Origin: Nitrospira sp.
GTDB lineage: Bacteria > Nitrospirota > Nitrospiria > Nitrospirales > Nitrospiraceae
DNA: 64,000 bases
Reading direction: 5' to 3'
Assembly (NCBI GenBank): GCA_031315995.1
Contig: JALDRG010000002.1
Location: 248,001 to 312,000 of the forward strand
Shown: positions 25,280 to 35,934 of the stretch, in pieces
Position numbering within the stretch: the first letter of the stretch is position 1
Layout of the letters: every line of letters begins with the position of its first letter
Made by a program: the position numbers and the translations under genes
Notes under the pieces: model-generated
What the model saw: only the letters and a program-made list of their open reading frames with translations
Told to the model about the DNA's origin: nothing
Database searches by the model: none

Positions 25280-26714
25280 CTGGCCTATCCTCGATCGTAA
25301 TGCCATGGGAAGCCAGCTCTGCTCGAAGCTGGTCGGCGCGCTGGTAATTCTTCGATTGTTTCGCGGCGAGGCGCGCGGCCAACATGCCGGCGATGTCCTC
25401 ATCGGACAAGGTCGTCGCAGCTTCCACATTCATAGCACCTGATGTCACCACCGGTCGGCTCTTGAATTGCCAGCCGTCAAGTTGCAAGAGGTTGAGCACC
25501 GCACCCAAGGCGCGAAACTCCTGTCGTACCACCCGCCGCATCTTACCCGACAGTCCGGCTTCAATGGCCTTATTGGCCTCCCCACGGAGCTTCTGCAAGG
25601 CGGCCACTGCGTTGGGCGTGTTCAGATCATCGTCCATGGCGGCGACAAATGCCTCTCGCGTTCGCGCCGTGGCGTCGCGCATCTGCTGATCGGCTGCGCC
25701 ATGAACCGGAGCTGATTCATTCAGCCGCTCAAAGAGATCGTAGAATCCGTTGAGTGCGTTTTTCGCTTCATTCAAGCTTTGATTCGAAAAATCCAATGGA
25801 CTTCGATAGTGCGTGGAAAGGAGGAAATATCGCAGCATTTCGCCGGTCACCGAGTCCGGCCATTCCGATTTCTGAAAGATGTCGCGAATGGTAAAAAAAT
25901 TCCCCAACGACTTGGACATCTTCTCTTGGTTGATCTGGACGAACCCGTTGTGCACCCAATACCGCGCGAACTCCTTACCGGTTGCGCCACAGGATTGCGC
26001 AATCTCATTTTCATGGTGCGGAAAAATCAGATCCATCCCGCCGCCATGGATATCAAAGGTTTCGCCAAGATGTCGCATGGCCATGGCTGAACATTCGATA
26101 TGCCAACCGGGACGGCCCGATCCCCAGGGACTCTCCCAGGAAGGCTCGCCGGGCTTGCTGCCCTTCCACAGAGCAAAATCCATCGGATGACGCTTCCGCT
26201 CGTCGACGTCCACCCGCGCCCCCGCTTGGAGGTCATCCACTTTCCGCTTGGAGAGCCGGCCATAGACCGGATACCGATCCACCTGAAAATAGACATCGCC
26301 CTCGACACGATAGGCCATCCCCTTGGTCAGTAACCTGCCGACGAGTGCCACAATGTCGGCGATATGCTCCGTCGCCCTGGGTTCGAGTGTCGCCCGACGT
26401 ACACCGAGCTTTTCCATATCCTCGTAATAGGCGCTGATGTATGTCGTGGTAATGTGCTCGCAGCTCACGCCCTGTTCATTCGCCCGCTTGATGATCTTAT
26501 CGTCGACATCCGTGAAGTTTTTCGCAAACTCGACGACACAACCCGAATATTCCAGATACCGGCGCAGCACATCGAAGACGAGCGCACTGCGGGCATGCCC
26601 GATATGGCAATAGTCGTAGACCGTCACCCCACACACATACATGCGGACGTGTCCGGGCACCAAGGGTTCGAACCGATCTTTGCTTCCGGTCAGCGTATTG
26701 TAGACACGCAGCAT
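25254..26714 (-). CDS. cysS: cysteinyl-tRNA synthetase
   Basis: CysS charges tRNA-Cys. The protein (486 aa) is a class I synthetase with HIGH (YCHIGHARS), KMSKS (EKMSKSLGNFFTIRD), the zinc-binding Cys/His residues ('HIECSAMAM' and 'HHENEIAQSCG') and the DALR-type helical C-terminal domain. Its end overlaps the rlmB start, and it lies 9 nt after the dedA-like stop. Both indicate an operon surE-dedA-cysS-rlmB. Confidence 0.96.
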   Translation of the reverse strand: MLRVYNTLTGSKDRFEPLVPGHVRMYVCGVTVYDYCHIGHARSALVFDVLRRYLEYSGCVVEFAKNFTDVDDKIIKRANEQGVSCEHITTTYISAYYEDMEKLGVRRATLEPRATEHIADIVALVGRLLTKGMAYRVEGDVYFQVDRYPVYGRLSKRKVDDLQAGARVDVDERKRHPMDFALWKGSKPGEPSWESPWGSGRPGWHIECSAMAMRHLGETFDIHGGGMDLIFPHHENEIAQSCGATGKEFARYWVHNGFVQINQEKMSKSLGNFFTIRDIFQKSEWPDSVTGEMLRYFLLSTHYRSPLDFSNQSLNEAKNALNGFYDLFERLNESAPVHGAADQQMRDATARTREAFVAAMDDDLNTPNAVAALQKLRGEANKAIEAGLSGKMRRVVRQEFRALGAVLNLLQLDGWQFKSRPVVTSGAMNVEAATTLSDEDIAGMLAARLAAKQSKNYQRADQLRAELASHGITIEDRPDGTSRWKR

Positions 26715-26723
26715 GACACGCCC

Positions 26724-27359
26724 TTACTCCATCGATGGACGACGTTTCGGCCAATGTGACCAGAGAAAATACCCGAGGCCCACGGCAAGACACAACCCGA
26801 TCACCAGATCTGCATGGTGGAAATACTCGCGCAATTGATTCCAGTGCTCTCCCATCTTGAGCCCCACATAGGCCAATGCATAACACCACGGCACCGCACC
26901 GATAAATGAAAAGAGCACAAACTTTGTCACATTCATGCGGGCGATGCCGGCGGGGAGGGAAATGAAGGTACGAACCACGGGCAGCAGACGGCTGATGAGC
27001 ACCGCCGCGTCACCATGCTTCGCGAACCACCGATCAGCCAACTCCATATCATGCTGCGAGACCAGGAAATACCGGCCATAGCGTTCGACAAACGGCCGTC
27101 CTCCCCACACCCCCACGTAGTATGCCGCCAATGACCCCAGCACGTTGCCGATCGCGCCTGCGAGGGTCACCCCTAACATCGAGAATTGGCCGGTGGAGAC
27201 CAGGTAGCCTGAAAACGGCATGATGATTTCACTGGGCAAGGGGATACAGGCGCTTTCGATCGCCATCGTAATCACAATGCCGGTGTAGCCGAACGTGGAA
27301 ATTGTGGCGATGACGAACCGGCCGAGCACTTCGATCAACCACTCGATCAGTCCGGTCAT
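26724..27359 (-). CDS. DedA/SNARE-associated family membrane protein
   Basis: The protein (211 aa) has the DedA hallmarks: 'IESACIPLPSEIIMPFSGYL', 'GNVLGSLAAYYVGVWGGRPF' and 'ISRLLPVVRTFISLPAGIARMN'. Members are membrane transporters; several have been linked to recycling of undecaprenyl phosphate and phospholipids. I chose the ATG at 27359 because it overlaps the surE stop as ATGA; the longer ORF lies within surE. Confidence 0.85.
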   Translation of the reverse strand: MTGLIEWLIEVLGRFVIATISTFGYTGIVITMAIESACIPLPSEIIMPFSGYLVSTGQFSMLGVTLAGAIGNVLGSLAAYYVGVWGGRPFVERYGRYFLVSQHDMELADRWFAKHGDAAVLISRLLPVVRTFISLPAGIARMNVTKFVLFSFIGAVPWCYALAYVGLKMGEHWNQLREYFHHADLVIGLCLAVGLGYFLWSHWPKRRPSME

Positions 27360-28171
27360 GCCTGTGATCTCCTGCGTGAACGCGGATTCGCCGGCGACCG
27401 GCGCGCCGATGGATGCGAAAGCGGCCCCTCCCACGCTTTAAACTGTTCAAGCACGTCATGATGCGTCGTATCAAGATGGATCGGGGTCACGGACACCATG
27501 TGCTGCTCCAGCGCCTCGTGGTCGGCGTCTTTTCGGCGACTCCACGAGTGACGCGTGCCGGCGATCCAGTAATACTTGCGTCCCCTTGGATCGATTTTTT
27601 CAACGATGGGATTATTGAACCGACGCCGACTCAAACAGGTGACCTTCACGCCCTTGATCGATCGTAGCGGAACATTCGGGATATTCACGTTCAGAATCGT
27701 TTCGGGTGGCAATCCGTGCACCAGCACTTCGGCCGCCACTCGTGCCGCATACCGCGCCCCGACCTCGAACCGAAAAGTCTCCTCACCCTCCTGAGACACG
27801 GCTACCGAAGGAATACCCAAGATCGTTCCTTCCAACGCACCCGACACGGTACCCGAGTACATCACATCATCGCCAAGATTGACCCCCCGATTGATCCCCG
27901 ACACGATCAACGACGGCCGCCCGGGCAACACCTTCACCAGCGCCAAATTGACACAGTCCACAGGAGTCCCATTCACCATGAACACACGGGGCGCCATTTT
28001 GGTAATACGCAGCGGCTTGTGCAACGTGACTGCATGCCCGACTGCCGTCCGCTCTCGGTCTGGTGCGACGATCCACACCTCTCCCAAGGCACTCAATGCT
28101 GCCGCCACCGCATGAATACCGGGGGACGTAATTCCATCGTCGTTGGTTACGAGAATCCGTACACGCGCCAC
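27356..28171 (-). CDS. surE: 5'/3'-nucleotidase SurE
   Basis: SurE removes phosphate from nucleoside monophosphates and is tied to stationary-phase survival. The 271 residues contain the metal-binding '[13 protein letters not shown]', '[20 protein letters not shown]', '[12 protein letters not shown]' and '[22 protein letters not shown]' motifs. The start is GTG 28171 with AAGGAG 5 nt upstream. The C-terminal 20 residues are Arg/Ser/Pro-rich. It heads the surE-dedA-cysS-rlmB operon. Confidence 0.95.
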   Translation of the reverse strand: MARVRILVTNDDGITSPGIHAVAAALSALGEVWIVAPDRERTAVGHAVTLHKPLRITKMAPRVFMVNGTPVDCVNLALVKVLPGRPSLIVSGINRGVNLGDDVMYSGTVSGALEGTILGIPSVAVSQEGEETFRFEVGARYAARVAAEVLVHGLPPETILNVNIPNVPLRSIKGVKVTCLSRRRFNNPIVEKIDPRGRKYYWIAGTRHSWSRRKDADHEALEQHMVSVTPIHLDTTHHDVLEQFKAWEGPLSHPSARRSPANPRSRRRSQA

Positions 28172-28334
28172 AACCGCTCCTTATGCTTCGAACACGTCGA
28201 GAATGGAGAGCATCGAAATCGTTGGATCAAGGATGGCGACGAAAAGGAGGGAAGACAGACGCACACACTCGCATGATGGTCCGCAACGATCGACGGCCCT
28301 CAGAACGGCGACATGGTGGACCACATCGTGCCGA

Positions 28335-28411
28335 TGGTCGGGGCGGCGGGATTTGAACCCACGACCCCTCGCACCCCAAGCGAGTGCGCTACCGGGCTGC
28401 GCTACGCCCCG
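28335..28411 (-). tRNA. tRNA-Pro (anticodon GGG)
   Basis: The minus strand folds as a full cloverleaf. The acceptor stem is CGGGGCG/CGCCCCG, with a D-arm GCGC…GCGC, an anticodon stem CTCGC/GCGAG with loop TTGGGGT (anticodon GGG), and a T-arm GTGGG-TTCAAAT-CCCGC. The discriminator is A and the CCA end is encoded. It follows ihfA and the merR-type gene, an order also common in proteobacteria. Confidence 0.95.
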
Positions 28412-28473
28412 ACACACACGACATCGATGCCCCCACACAATCGGACGCAGCCGCCCGCATTAACAGGAACCGT

Positions 28474-28827
28474 TCAAGACGAATGGGAATCGATCATTCT
28501 GATGATCGCCTGAAGATCACCCCTGACACGTTGTGCCAGTTCCTTCCGCGATCCAAGCTTCTTCACGGTTGCTCGCCCTCGGCGAGCCCAGTAGCGCTTG
28601 ACGCCGGCCAGCGTATGTCCCTCGTCATAGAGCATCCGCTTGATCTCCAACACTGTATCCACATCTCGCTGCACGTACAGCCGCTGATTGCCACGGCTCT
28701 TCTTTGGCCTCAGGAAGCTGAATTCCGACTCCCAAAACCGCAAGACATACGCCGGCAATTTGGAAATCTTGCTGACTTCGCCGATTTTATAAAAAACTTT
28801 ACTTCCCAGTCTGGGCTCATTCCCCAT
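28474..28827 (-). CDS. MerR-family transcriptional regulator
   Basis: This 117-residue protein has the MerR winged-helix start 'VFYKIGEVSKISKLPAYVLRFWESEFSFLRPKKSRGNQRLY', then a short helix for dimerisation. It has no effector domain or Cys metal ligands, like the small MerR-type protein that follows ihfA in many genomes. GAGG lies 9 nt before the ATG. It starts 41 nt after the ihfA stop and is probably co-transcribed with it. The effector is unknown. Confidence 0.85.
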   Translation of the reverse strand: MGNEPRLGSKVFYKIGEVSKISKLPAYVLRFWESEFSFLRPKKSRGNQRLYVQRDVDTVLEIKRMLYDEGHTLAGVKRYWARRGRATVKKLGSRKELAQRVRGDLQAIIRMIDSHSS

Positions 28828-28868
28828 GACCGGTCCTCATGCTGCGTGTGCTCGTGGCAAGATAGTGA

Positions 28869-29144
28869 CTAGGAATTGACGTACTTTTTAAACACCTGAC
28901 TGGGCCGAAACGTCACCACTCGACGGGGAGTGATCCCGATTTCTTCACCAGTTCGTGGATTACGTCCCTTACGCGCCCCTTTGCTTCGAACTACGAAATT
29001 CCCGAATCCTGCAATTTTGACCGCGTCACCTTTTTGCAGCACTCCCTTCAGCAGATTGAGCACGAGTTCGACGATATCGGCTGCATCGTTCTTGGATACT
29101 CCGACCTGCTTGAAGATTTCGTTCGCGATATCCGCCTTTCTCAT
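28869..29144 (-). CDS. ihfA: integration host factor alpha-type DNA-bending protein
   Basis: The protein (91 aa) belongs to the HU/IHF family: 'MRKADIANEIFKQVGVSKNDAADIVELVL' forms the helical dimer base and 'GFGNFVVRSKGARKGRNPRTGEEI' is the DNA-minor-groove arm with the intercalating Pro. The pairing with a MerR gene and tRNA-Pro matches the usual ihfA neighbourhood, but pheST is not adjacent here. GGGGGGAAAG precedes the ATG at 29144. HU-like function cannot be excluded. Confidence 0.85.
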   Translation of the reverse strand: MRKADIANEIFKQVGVSKNDAADIVELVLNLLKGVLQKGDAVKIAGFGNFVVRSKGARKGRNPRTGEEIGITPRRVVTFRPSQVFKKYVNS

Positions 29145-29227
29145 GCCTTTCCCCCCGCCATCCACTAGAGTCGTTCCTTAGGAAGTGCTTCTTGGTGTCG
29201 AGCGTCCAAGACAAAGAATTTTCCCAT

Positions 29228-29256
29228 AAGTTACGTGAGGTTACCTGCCCTGTCAA
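29228..29256 (-). promoter_or_regulatory. possible promoter of ihfA
   Basis: On the minus strand a perfect -35 TTGACA (29256-29251), a 17-nt spacer and a weak -10 TAACTT (29233-29228) lie about 85 nt upstream of the ihfA start. The poor -10 match keeps this tentative. Confidence 0.4.
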
Positions 29257-29289
29257 GGATTATGTGTGTCCGATAGAGGTGAAAAGAGC

Positions 29290-30933
29290 CTAGCGATCCG
29301 CCAGCAGCAATTTATACTCAATGCTATCCGCCAGCGCCTGCCAACTAGCCTCCATGATGTTTTCCGACACACCGACCGTTCCCCACTTGTCCTTGTGATC
29401 TCCGGACTCGATAAGGACGCGCACCTTCGATTCCGTTCCCTTATCAGCGGAGAGCACACGCACTTTATAGTCGAGGAGTTTCACTTCGCGAAGTTGCGGA
29501 TAGAACTTTTCCAACGCCTTGCGGAGCGCATGGTCGAGCGCATTGACCGGTCCGGCCCCCACGGCCGCCGTGTGTTCGATCACGTCGCCGACGTTGACCA
29601 TCACCGTCGCTTCAGACAACAGCAAGCCCTGCTCCTGTTTCTTCTCGACGATGACTCGGAACCCGAGGAGCTGAAAGGACGGGCGATGACTCCCCATTGC
29701 TTTGCGCATCAATAGCTCAAACGATCCTTCCGCGCCTTCGAATTGATACCCTTGGCTTTCGCGCTCCTTGAGCGTCTCGACCAATTCCTGCACCTTCGCG
29801 TGATTCTTGCTCAGCGAAATGCCGTACGCTTCAACTTTTTCCAAGAGCCCGCTGCGTCCGGCATAGTCCGATACCAAGATCCGACGACGGTTTCCCACCG
29901 CTACCGGATCGATGTGTTCATACGTCGCCGCGTTCTTGAGCACGGCATGAATATGGACGCCTCCCTTGTGCGCGAAAGCCGCATCCCCGACATAGGGCTG
30001 CCGCTTGTTAGGCATCAGGTTGGCAATCTCCGTCACGAACCCGGACACATCTTTCAGGCGCGTCAGCTTGCTCCCAACGGCAGTTCGCTGCATTTTCAGC
30101 TGTAGATTGGGAATGATGGAACAGAGATTGGCATTGCCACACCGCTCGCCGATCCCGTTGATCGTGCCCTGCACTTGCAGAATCCCGGACTCCACGGCCA
30201 CCAACGAGTTGGCCACCGCCATTTCGCTGTCGTTGTGTGCATGGATCCCCAACGGGACGGGACATTCCTGCTTGACGACGCGGCAAATTTCGCGGATTTC
30301 CCAGGGCATCGTTCCGCCGTTGGTGTCGCAGAGAATCACCCGCTCGGCTCCGCCGGCAATCGCTCTACGGATCGTCTGCAATGCATACTCGGGATTGGCC
30401 TTATAGCCGTCGAAGAAATGCTCGGCATCGTAAAACACCCGACGATCCTTGGACCGAAGGTAATGAATCGAGTCTTCGATCAACTCCAAGTTTTTCGCGA
30501 GCGTAATACCCAGCGCGTCCGTTACCTGAAACGACCAACTTTTGCCGAACAGCGTAATGGTCGGCGTCTCAGATGCCAGCAACGATTGAAGATTCTTGTC
30601 TTTCCGAACGGAATTACTGGCCTTTCGTGTCGAGCCGAACGCCACAACGGTCGCATGCTTGAAGGGGATGGTCTTGACCATCCGAAAGAACTCGATATCT
30701 TTTGGGTTCGCGCCCGGCCACCCACCCTCAATGAAATGCACCCCGAGTTCATCGAGCTGTTGGGCAACGCGGAGCTTATCCTCTACGGAGAAACTCACAT
30801 CCTCTGCCTGTGCTCCATCCCGCAAGGTCGTATCGTAAATTTCGAGTGCGGCGGCCTGCGCAGGCGGGAGAGTCGGCACCGAAACACCCTCCGATGGGCG
30901 AGATCGACGCGATGTTGTATTTCGACGTTTCAT
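29290..30933 (-). CDS. cimA: (R)-citramalate synthase
   Basis: CimA condenses pyruvate and acetyl-CoA to citramalate, the first step of a threonine-independent route to 2-oxobutyrate and isoleucine. The protein (547 aa) has the catalytic TIM barrel ('LEIYDTTLRDGAQAEDVSFSVEDK', 'CDTNGGTMPWE', 'IHAHNDSEMAVAN') and the C-terminal LeuA-type allosteric domain. I used the ATG at 30933, in the 75-nt gap after lysC. It belongs to the TIGR00977-type branch, distinct from LeuA. Its place after lysC groups aspartate-family and isoleucine synthesis. Confidence 0.92.
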   Translation of the reverse strand: MKRRNTTSRRSRPSEGVSVPTLPPAQAAALEIYDTTLRDGAQAEDVSFSVEDKLRVAQQLDELGVHFIEGGWPGANPKDIEFFRMVKTIPFKHATVVAFGSTRKASNSVRKDKNLQSLLASETPTITLFGKSWSFQVTDALGITLAKNLELIEDSIHYLRSKDRRVFYDAEHFFDGYKANPEYALQTIRRAIAGGAERVILCDTNGGTMPWEIREICRVVKQECPVPLGIHAHNDSEMAVANSLVAVESGILQVQGTINGIGERCGNANLCSIIPNLQLKMQRTAVGSKLTRLKDVSGFVTEIANLMPNKRQPYVGDAAFAHKGGVHIHAVLKNAATYEHIDPVAVGNRRRILVSDYAGRSGLLEKVEAYGISLSKNHAKVQELVETLKERESQGYQFEGAEGSFELLMRKAMGSHRPSFQLLGFRVIVEKKQEQGLLLSEATVMVNVGDVIEHTAAVGAGPVNALDHALRKALEKFYPQLREVKLLDYKVRVLSADKGTESKVRVLIESGDHKDKWGTVGVSENIMEASWQALADSIEYKLLLADR

Positions 30934-31008
30934 AGGCGTGAGAGTAGCAGGGTCATCACTGACCTGTCGAGGAGACGACCGGACCGGCAGTCGCCTCACT
31001 TCGGCACA

Positions 31009-32244
31009 CTAGCCAAGCGCCGGCGCCGAGACCCGATCCAGGCCGAACGCTGTGTGAAGCGTGCGCATGGCCAATTCCAGATACTTTTCCTCGATGACAC
31101 AGGAGATTTTGATCTCGGATGTACTGATCATCATGATATTCACGCCCTCGCGCGAGAGCACATCGAACATCCCGGCCGCCACCCCGGAATGCGACCGCAT
31201 GCCGACCCCAATGAGCGACACCTTCGCGATAGACTCCGTCACCGCCACCGACCGGGCGCCGATCTCCTCGGACAGGCGCTGAACCAGATCGACGGCGCTG
31301 CGCAAGTCCGCCTTGGGGACCGTGAAGGAAATATCGGTCATGGATGCCTGACTGACATTTTGGATGATCATATCCACCACGATATTGGCTTTGGCCACGG
31401 CACCGAACACGCGCGCGGCGATACCTGGGCGATCCGGCACACCGACAATCGTAATTTTGGCCTGATTGCGGTCTCCCGTCACACCCGACACCATGACCCC
31501 TTCCATATCGGCATCTTCACGTGTCACGAGCGTTCCCCTTCCTTCCTTGAAGCTGGAATTGACTTCCACCGGCACGGAATACTTCGCCGCAAACTCGACC
31601 GAACGACTCTGCAGCACCTTGGCGCCGAGGCTCGCCATTTCCAGCATTTCTTCGTAGGAGATCTTCTCCAGGCGACGCGCCGCCGGCACGATGTTCGGAT
31701 CGGCGGTATACACACCATCTACATCCGTATAAATGATGCAGCGATCGGCCTTGAGCGCCGCAGCCAACGCAACGGCTGTGAGATCCGATCCTCCCCGACC
31801 CAAGGTTGTGACATCCGAGCTGGCGTTGATACCCTGGAAGCCCGCCACGACGGGAATCACGCCTGCCGACAAGGCGTCCTTGATACGTTCGGCCGTGACG
31901 CGGGAAATCCTGGCTTTGGTGTGGGCACTGTCGGTGTGAATGCCGACCTGTCGGCCGGTGAAGGATCGGGCGTTCACCCCTCGCCCCCGCAATTCCATGG
32001 CCAGCAACGCAATGGTGACCCGCTCCCCCGTTGAGAGCAGCATGTCCAATTCACGTTCATCCGGCGCGCCGGTCACGTCCTGCGCCAGCTTGAGCAGTCG
32101 ATCCGTTTCCCCGCTCATCGCCGACAACACCACAACCACCTGGTGTCCGTCTTTGGACACGCGTTCGACCCGTTCAGCGACGCGATGGATCCTCTCGACC
32201 GTACCGACGGATGTTCCACCGTATTTTTGAACGATCAACGCCAC
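31009..32244 (-). CDS. lysC: aspartate kinase
   Basis: Aspartate kinase makes aspartyl phosphate, the entry to lysine, methionine and threonine synthesis. The 411 residues have the kinase motif '[15 protein letters not shown]', '[18 protein letters not shown]' and two C-terminal ACT domains, which mediate feedback inhibition. It begins 4 nt after the upstream COG3635 stop. As in related enzymes an internal start for a separate beta subunit is possible but not evident. Confidence 0.95.
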   Translation of the reverse strand: MALIVQKYGGTSVGTVERIHRVAERVERVSKDGHQVVVVLSAMSGETDRLLKLAQDVTGAPDERELDMLLSTGERVTIALLAMELRGRGVNARSFTGRQVGIHTDSAHTKARISRVTAERIKDALSAGVIPVVAGFQGINASSDVTTLGRGGSDLTAVALAAALKADRCIIYTDVDGVYTADPNIVPAARRLEKISYEEMLEMASLGAKVLQSRSVEFAAKYSVPVEVNSSFKEGRGTLVTREDADMEGVMVSGVTGDRNQAKITIVGVPDRPGIAARVFGAVAKANIVVDMIIQNVSQASMTDISFTVPKADLRSAVDLVQRLSEEIGARSVAVTESIAKVSLIGVGMRSHSGVAAGMFDVLSREGVNIMMISTSEIKISCVIEEKYLELAMRTLHTAFGLDRVSAPALG

Positions 32245-32248
32245 AACA

Positions 32249-33499
32249 CTACACTCCGCGCGGGAACAAGCGCATCATCACTTTGGTCGCATCACGCGGC
32301 GCGGTCCCGGCAATGTTCGCATCATGCTCATGAAACCGCGTCGTGACTCCGGCCGACGGCGGCGTCGCGCCATCGCAAAGCGCGTACAGGATCGGCGGAT
32401 CCTCAGAACCGTGGCCCTTCGTCAGTCCAGGGTCACACACCACAAGCAGTCGATACGCCGGATGCGTCGTCAATGCCGCGAGAATCGGCCCGACAACCTG
32501 GGCATCGAACCGCTCAATCGCCCGAACCTTGTCTTGCACATCGGTCGCGTGAAGCACGTCGTCGGAAAGCCCGGCATGGAGGTAGACAAAGTCTTTCTTC
32601 CCCAACTCCTGCACCGCCGTCTCCACACAACCTGAGAACTCATTCGATTCGTTCTCGCCGTCGACCGGAAGCTCGACCGCTTCCAATCCGGCGCACACCC
32701 CAACCCCGCGATGCACATCGCTGGAAGACACCACCGTACCGGCAATCTGGTAACGCTCCGTCAAGGGCGGCCACAATGGAGCGCGACCCTGGCCCCACAA
32801 CCACAAGCAATTGGCCGGCTTCAATCCCTCCTGCTCACGCTCCTCATTCACCGGATGATCGCGCAAGATGAAGAACGCCGCGTCCATGAGCTTGCGTAAC
32901 ACATCGGCGCCGTCACCACTCGGGAGGGCTTCGGCTATCGACCGGCCGACCAACGTCTGGGGATCGAGACAGGTCGCGCGCGATTTTCCCCCAACCCACA
33001 CCATGAGATGCCGATGCCCGGAACCGGGATAGAACTGGATCGACTCCGAGCCAAGCTGCTCGTTCACGGCTTCGAGCAACTCGCGAGCTTGCTCCGTATC
33101 GATGAGACCGGCGGTCGCATCCTCCATAAGGACGTGCAGCCCCAGCTTCTTGATGTCCGCCGCCCGATCATTATTGCCGGACGCGGCTTCCCCACGCACC
33201 GTCACCATGGTGCAACGAAACACCACGTCCTGCTCACCCACCGTGACACCTAAACCGGCGGCCTCCAGCGGGCCGGGACCCGGATAATACTTCTTGGGAT
33301 CATATCCCAGCACGGCCACACTGGTGACATCGCTCCCAGCGGTTCCCGCGTCCGAGGGAAGACTCAAGAGTCCCACTTCGCTTCGCTGGGCAATCTGGTC
33401 GAGATGCGGAGTGGCGGCCGCCTGAAGCGGTGTTTTCCCGCCGAGTTCCGGACATGAGACATCGGCCATCCCGTCGGCATGCAGGATCAAATATTTCAT
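32249..33499 (-). CDS. COG3635 alkaline-phosphatase-superfamily protein, proposed homoserine kinase
   Basis: The protein (416 aa) resembles archaeal-type cofactor-independent phosphoglycerate mutase (ApgM): '[31 protein letters not shown]', '[17 protein letters not shown]', '[10 protein letters not shown]' and '[18 protein letters not shown]' mark the alkaline-phosphatase fold. The subgroup located beside threonine synthase has been proposed (TIGR02535) to be a homoserine kinase analog. Here it lies 18 nt after thrC and 4 nt before lysC, and no thrB is in the cluster. That context favours homoserine phosphorylation over glycolysis, but the activity is inferred. Confidence 0.8.
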   Translation of the reverse strand: MKYLILHADGMADVSCPELGGKTPLQAAATPHLDQIAQRSEVGLLSLPSDAGTAGSDVTSVAVLGYDPKKYYPGPGPLEAAGLGVTVGEQDVVFRCTMVTVRGEAASGNNDRAADIKKLGLHVLMEDATAGLIDTEQARELLEAVNEQLGSESIQFYPGSGHRHLMVWVGGKSRATCLDPQTLVGRSIAEALPSGDGADVLRKLMDAAFFILRDHPVNEEREQEGLKPANCLWLWGQGRAPLWPPLTERYQIAGTVVSSSDVHRGVGVCAGLEAVELPVDGENESNEFSGCVETAVQELGKKDFVYLHAGLSDDVLHATDVQDKVRAIERFDAQVVGPILAALTTHPAYRLLVVCDPGLTKGHGSEDPPILYALCDGATPPSAGVTTRFHEHDANIAGTAPRDATKVMMRLFPRGV

Positions 33500-33517
33500 G
33501 CAATGTTCCTGAGGTAA

Positions 33518-34576
33518 TCAGACATGAAGGAGGCGGGCCACATCGTCGCGGGTGGCTTTCACTGTTTGAGGCTGACGTGAAATGCTGATGGCCGTATCGG
33601 CATCCTTCAAACCATGCCCGGTCAACGTACATACGACCGTGGCACCTTCTTTTAAAAGCCCGGCTTGACTCAACTTAATGACACCGGCAACCGAGGTGGC
33701 GGATGCGGGTTCGCAAAAGACCCCTTCCTCCCTGGCCACCAACGCATACGCATGAAGAATTTCATCATCGGTGACCATATCAATGGCACCTGACGACTCT
33801 TTCACCGCGATAAGGGCGGCCTGCCAACTGGCCGGATTGCCGATTCTGATCGCGGTGGCCACAGTCTGCGGCTCTTCGACCACATGCCCCAGCACGATCG
33901 GCGCCGCGCCGGCGGCCTGGAATCCCATCATGCGAGGCATCCGCGTCGTTTGATTTGCAGCCCGATACTCCCGATAGCCATTCCAATAAGCCGTGATATT
34001 ACCCGCATTCCCTACAGGAAGTACATGGAGAGTCGGCGCGTCGCCGAGATCGTCACAAATTTCCATTGCCGCCGTCTTCTGTCCTTCGATCCGGAAGGGG
34101 TTCAGGGAGTTGACCAACTCAACCGGGTACGTCGCCGACAGCTCCTTGACGATGGTCAACGCCTGGTCGAAATTCCCCTCGACTTGAATGACGGTGGCCT
34201 GATGCATCATGGCCTGAGACAACTTGCCGAGCGCGATCTTTCCGGCAGGAATGAGCACATACACGGCAATTCCAGCCCGGGCTCCGTACGCAGCGGCCGA
34301 AGCCGAGGTGTTTCCGGTGGAGGCGCAAATGACCGCACGCGTGCCGCCCTCGACGGCCTTGGAGATCGCCATCGTCATGCCGCGATCTTTGAAGGACCCC
34401 GTCGGATTCATCCCCTCATACTTGAGGTAGAGATCCACCCCCGGCGCGATTTTCTTCCCGAGTCGCGCGGCACGTATCAGAGGAGTATTGCCCTCGCCCA
34501 GCGTGATCACAGACGTCTGTGCCGTCACGGGCAGGAACTTCCGATATTCTTCGATGATCCCACGCCAACGAGTCAT
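33518..34576 (-). CDS. thrC: threonine synthase
   Basis: Threonine synthase turns O-phosphohomoserine into threonine using PLP. The protein (352 aa) has the PLP-lysine motif '[22 protein letters not shown]', the '[19 protein letters not shown]' segment and the phosphate-binding '[13 protein letters not shown]'. Its length fits the shorter, bacterial/archaeal class. It lies between hom and the COG3635 gene in the same operon. Confidence 0.95.
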   Translation of the reverse strand: MTRWRGIIEEYRKFLPVTAQTSVITLGEGNTPLIRAARLGKKIAPGVDLYLKYEGMNPTGSFKDRGMTMAISKAVEGGTRAVICASTGNTSASAAAYGARAGIAVYVLIPAGKIALGKLSQAMMHQATVIQVEGNFDQALTIVKELSATYPVELVNSLNPFRIEGQKTAAMEICDDLGDAPTLHVLPVGNAGNITAYWNGYREYRAANQTTRMPRMMGFQAAGAAPIVLGHVVEEPQTVATAIRIGNPASWQAALIAVKESSGAIDMVTDDEILHAYALVAREEGVFCEPASATSVAGVIKLSQAGLLKEGATVVCTLTGHGLKDADTAISISRQPQTVKATRDDVARLLHV

Positions 34577-34620
34577 AAGAACCTATTCGACCATCCTCTC
34601 AGCCAACCGGAACAACACCG

Positions 34621-35934
34621 TCATTCATCTCGCCCTTCGACCCTGATCAGCGTCGCGGGCTCGGAGATGTAGGACAGTGGGTTGATTTCACGAAGCGCAT
34701 TCTGGACATCCCGCTCTCTGGCCATATGCGTCATGATCACCACCGGGACCGTTTGTCCTTCCTTGCGCCCTTGTTGCAACACCGAGGAAATGCTGATCCC
34801 ATACCGGCCCAATACTCCGGCAATCTGCGACAAGACACCGGGTCGGTCCAACACCATGAAACGAATGTAATAGAGCGAGGTAATTTCTTCCATCGGCCGC
34901 ATGCGCAATGGCCGTCGCTGCTCCGGCTGATACGCGGCGGGCGGAACCCGACCCGCTGCATTCTTGAGCACATTACGCCCAATGGCCATGACATCGCTTA
35001 CCACCGCACTCCCGGTCGGCATTGATCCGGCGCCGCGGCCGTAGAGCACCACGTCCTCAACCGCGTCGCCCACCAATTGAATGGCATTATAGACACCGTC
35101 TACCTTGGCGATTTGAGAGGCCGACGGCACCATCGTCGGATGCACGCGCGCCTCGATCTCGCCATCGGAATATTTTGCGATCGCCAGCAGCTTGATGGTA
35201 AACCCGAACTCCTTGGCATAAGCAATATCAAGGGGCGTGAGCCCGGTGATGCCTTCGGTGTAGATCTCTTTGAAATTGACCGGTGTGCCGTACGCCAAAC
35301 TGACCATGATCGTCAACTTATGCGCCGAATCGGTTCCCGCCACATCGAAGGTGGGATCGGCCTCGGCATAGCCGGCTCGTTTCGCCTCCTCCAACACGAG
35401 GTCGAACCGCTGCCCCTCACTGGTCATGCGGCTGAGAATGTAATTCGAGGTGCCATTGATTATCCCATAGATGGATTGGATATTGTTCGCGGCCAATCCT
35501 TCCATCAATGCGCGGACAACCGGAATCCCACCCCCGACGCTTGCCTCGAACCCGAGATCGACGCCGTGCCGGGAAGCCGCGGCAAAAATCTCCTCGCCAT
35601 GCACCGCAAGCAAGGCTTTGTTGGCCGTCACCACGTGCTTGCCTCGTTGCACGGCGTCCAAAATCACACGTTTGGCGAGATCATACCCACCCATCAACTC
35701 GATCACGATATCCACGCGTGGATCCGTGACGACCTGCTGAATGTCCGTGGTCAGCATTCCCGGCGGAATCGCAATGCCCCGGTCACGCGCGATGTCCAAG
35801 TCCGCAATACGAACCAGCTTGATGGGCACCCCTACCCGCCGACGAATCAGCTCAGCGTTTTCGATCAAGACCCGCGCGACGCCGGTGCCGACCGTTCCAA
35901 ACCCGATTAAACCGACGCCGATCTCACTTTTCAT
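34621..35934 (-). CDS. hom: homoserine dehydrogenase
   Basis: Hom reduces aspartate semialdehyde to homoserine. The 437 residues have a Rossmann start '[18 protein letters not shown]', the family motif '[22 protein letters not shown]', and a C-terminal ACT domain ('[30 protein letters not shown]') for feedback control. Its ATG overlaps the upstream aminotransferase stop by 4 nt. Confidence 0.96.
   Translation of the reverse strand: MKSEIGVGLIGFGTVGTGVARVLIENAELIRRRVGVPIKLVRIADLDIARDRGIAIPPGMLTTDIQQVVTDPRVDIVIELMGGYDLAKRVILDAVQRGKHVVTANKALLAVHGEEIFAAASRHGVDLGFEASVGGGIPVVRALMEGLAANNIQSIYGIINGTSNYILSRMTSEGQRFDLVLEEAKRAGYAEADPTFDVAGTDSAHKLTIMVSLAYGTPVNFKEIYTEGITGLTPLDIAYAKEFGFTIKLLAIAKYSDGEIEARVHPTMVPSASQIAKVDGVYNAIQLVGDAVEDVVLYGRGAGSMPTGSAVVSDVMAIGRNVLKNAAGRVPPAAYQPEQRRPLRMRPMEEITSLYYIRFMVLDRPGVLSQIAGVLGRYGISISSVLQQGRKEGQTVPVVIMTHMARERDVQNALREINPLSYISEPATLIRVEGRDE

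Noticed and set aside
25254-25429. The overlap of the rlmB ORF with cysS as a sign of frameshift or fusion.
   Set aside because: The methyltransferase domain begins after the ATG at 25279, so the true overlap is only 26 nt and both proteins are complete.
30175-32034. A 619-residue plus-strand ORF opposite cimA and lysC.
   Set aside because: It lies fully antisense to two well-supported genes, has no ribosome site or recognisable domain, and its His/Arg-rich composition is the usual shadow of GC-rich coding DNA.
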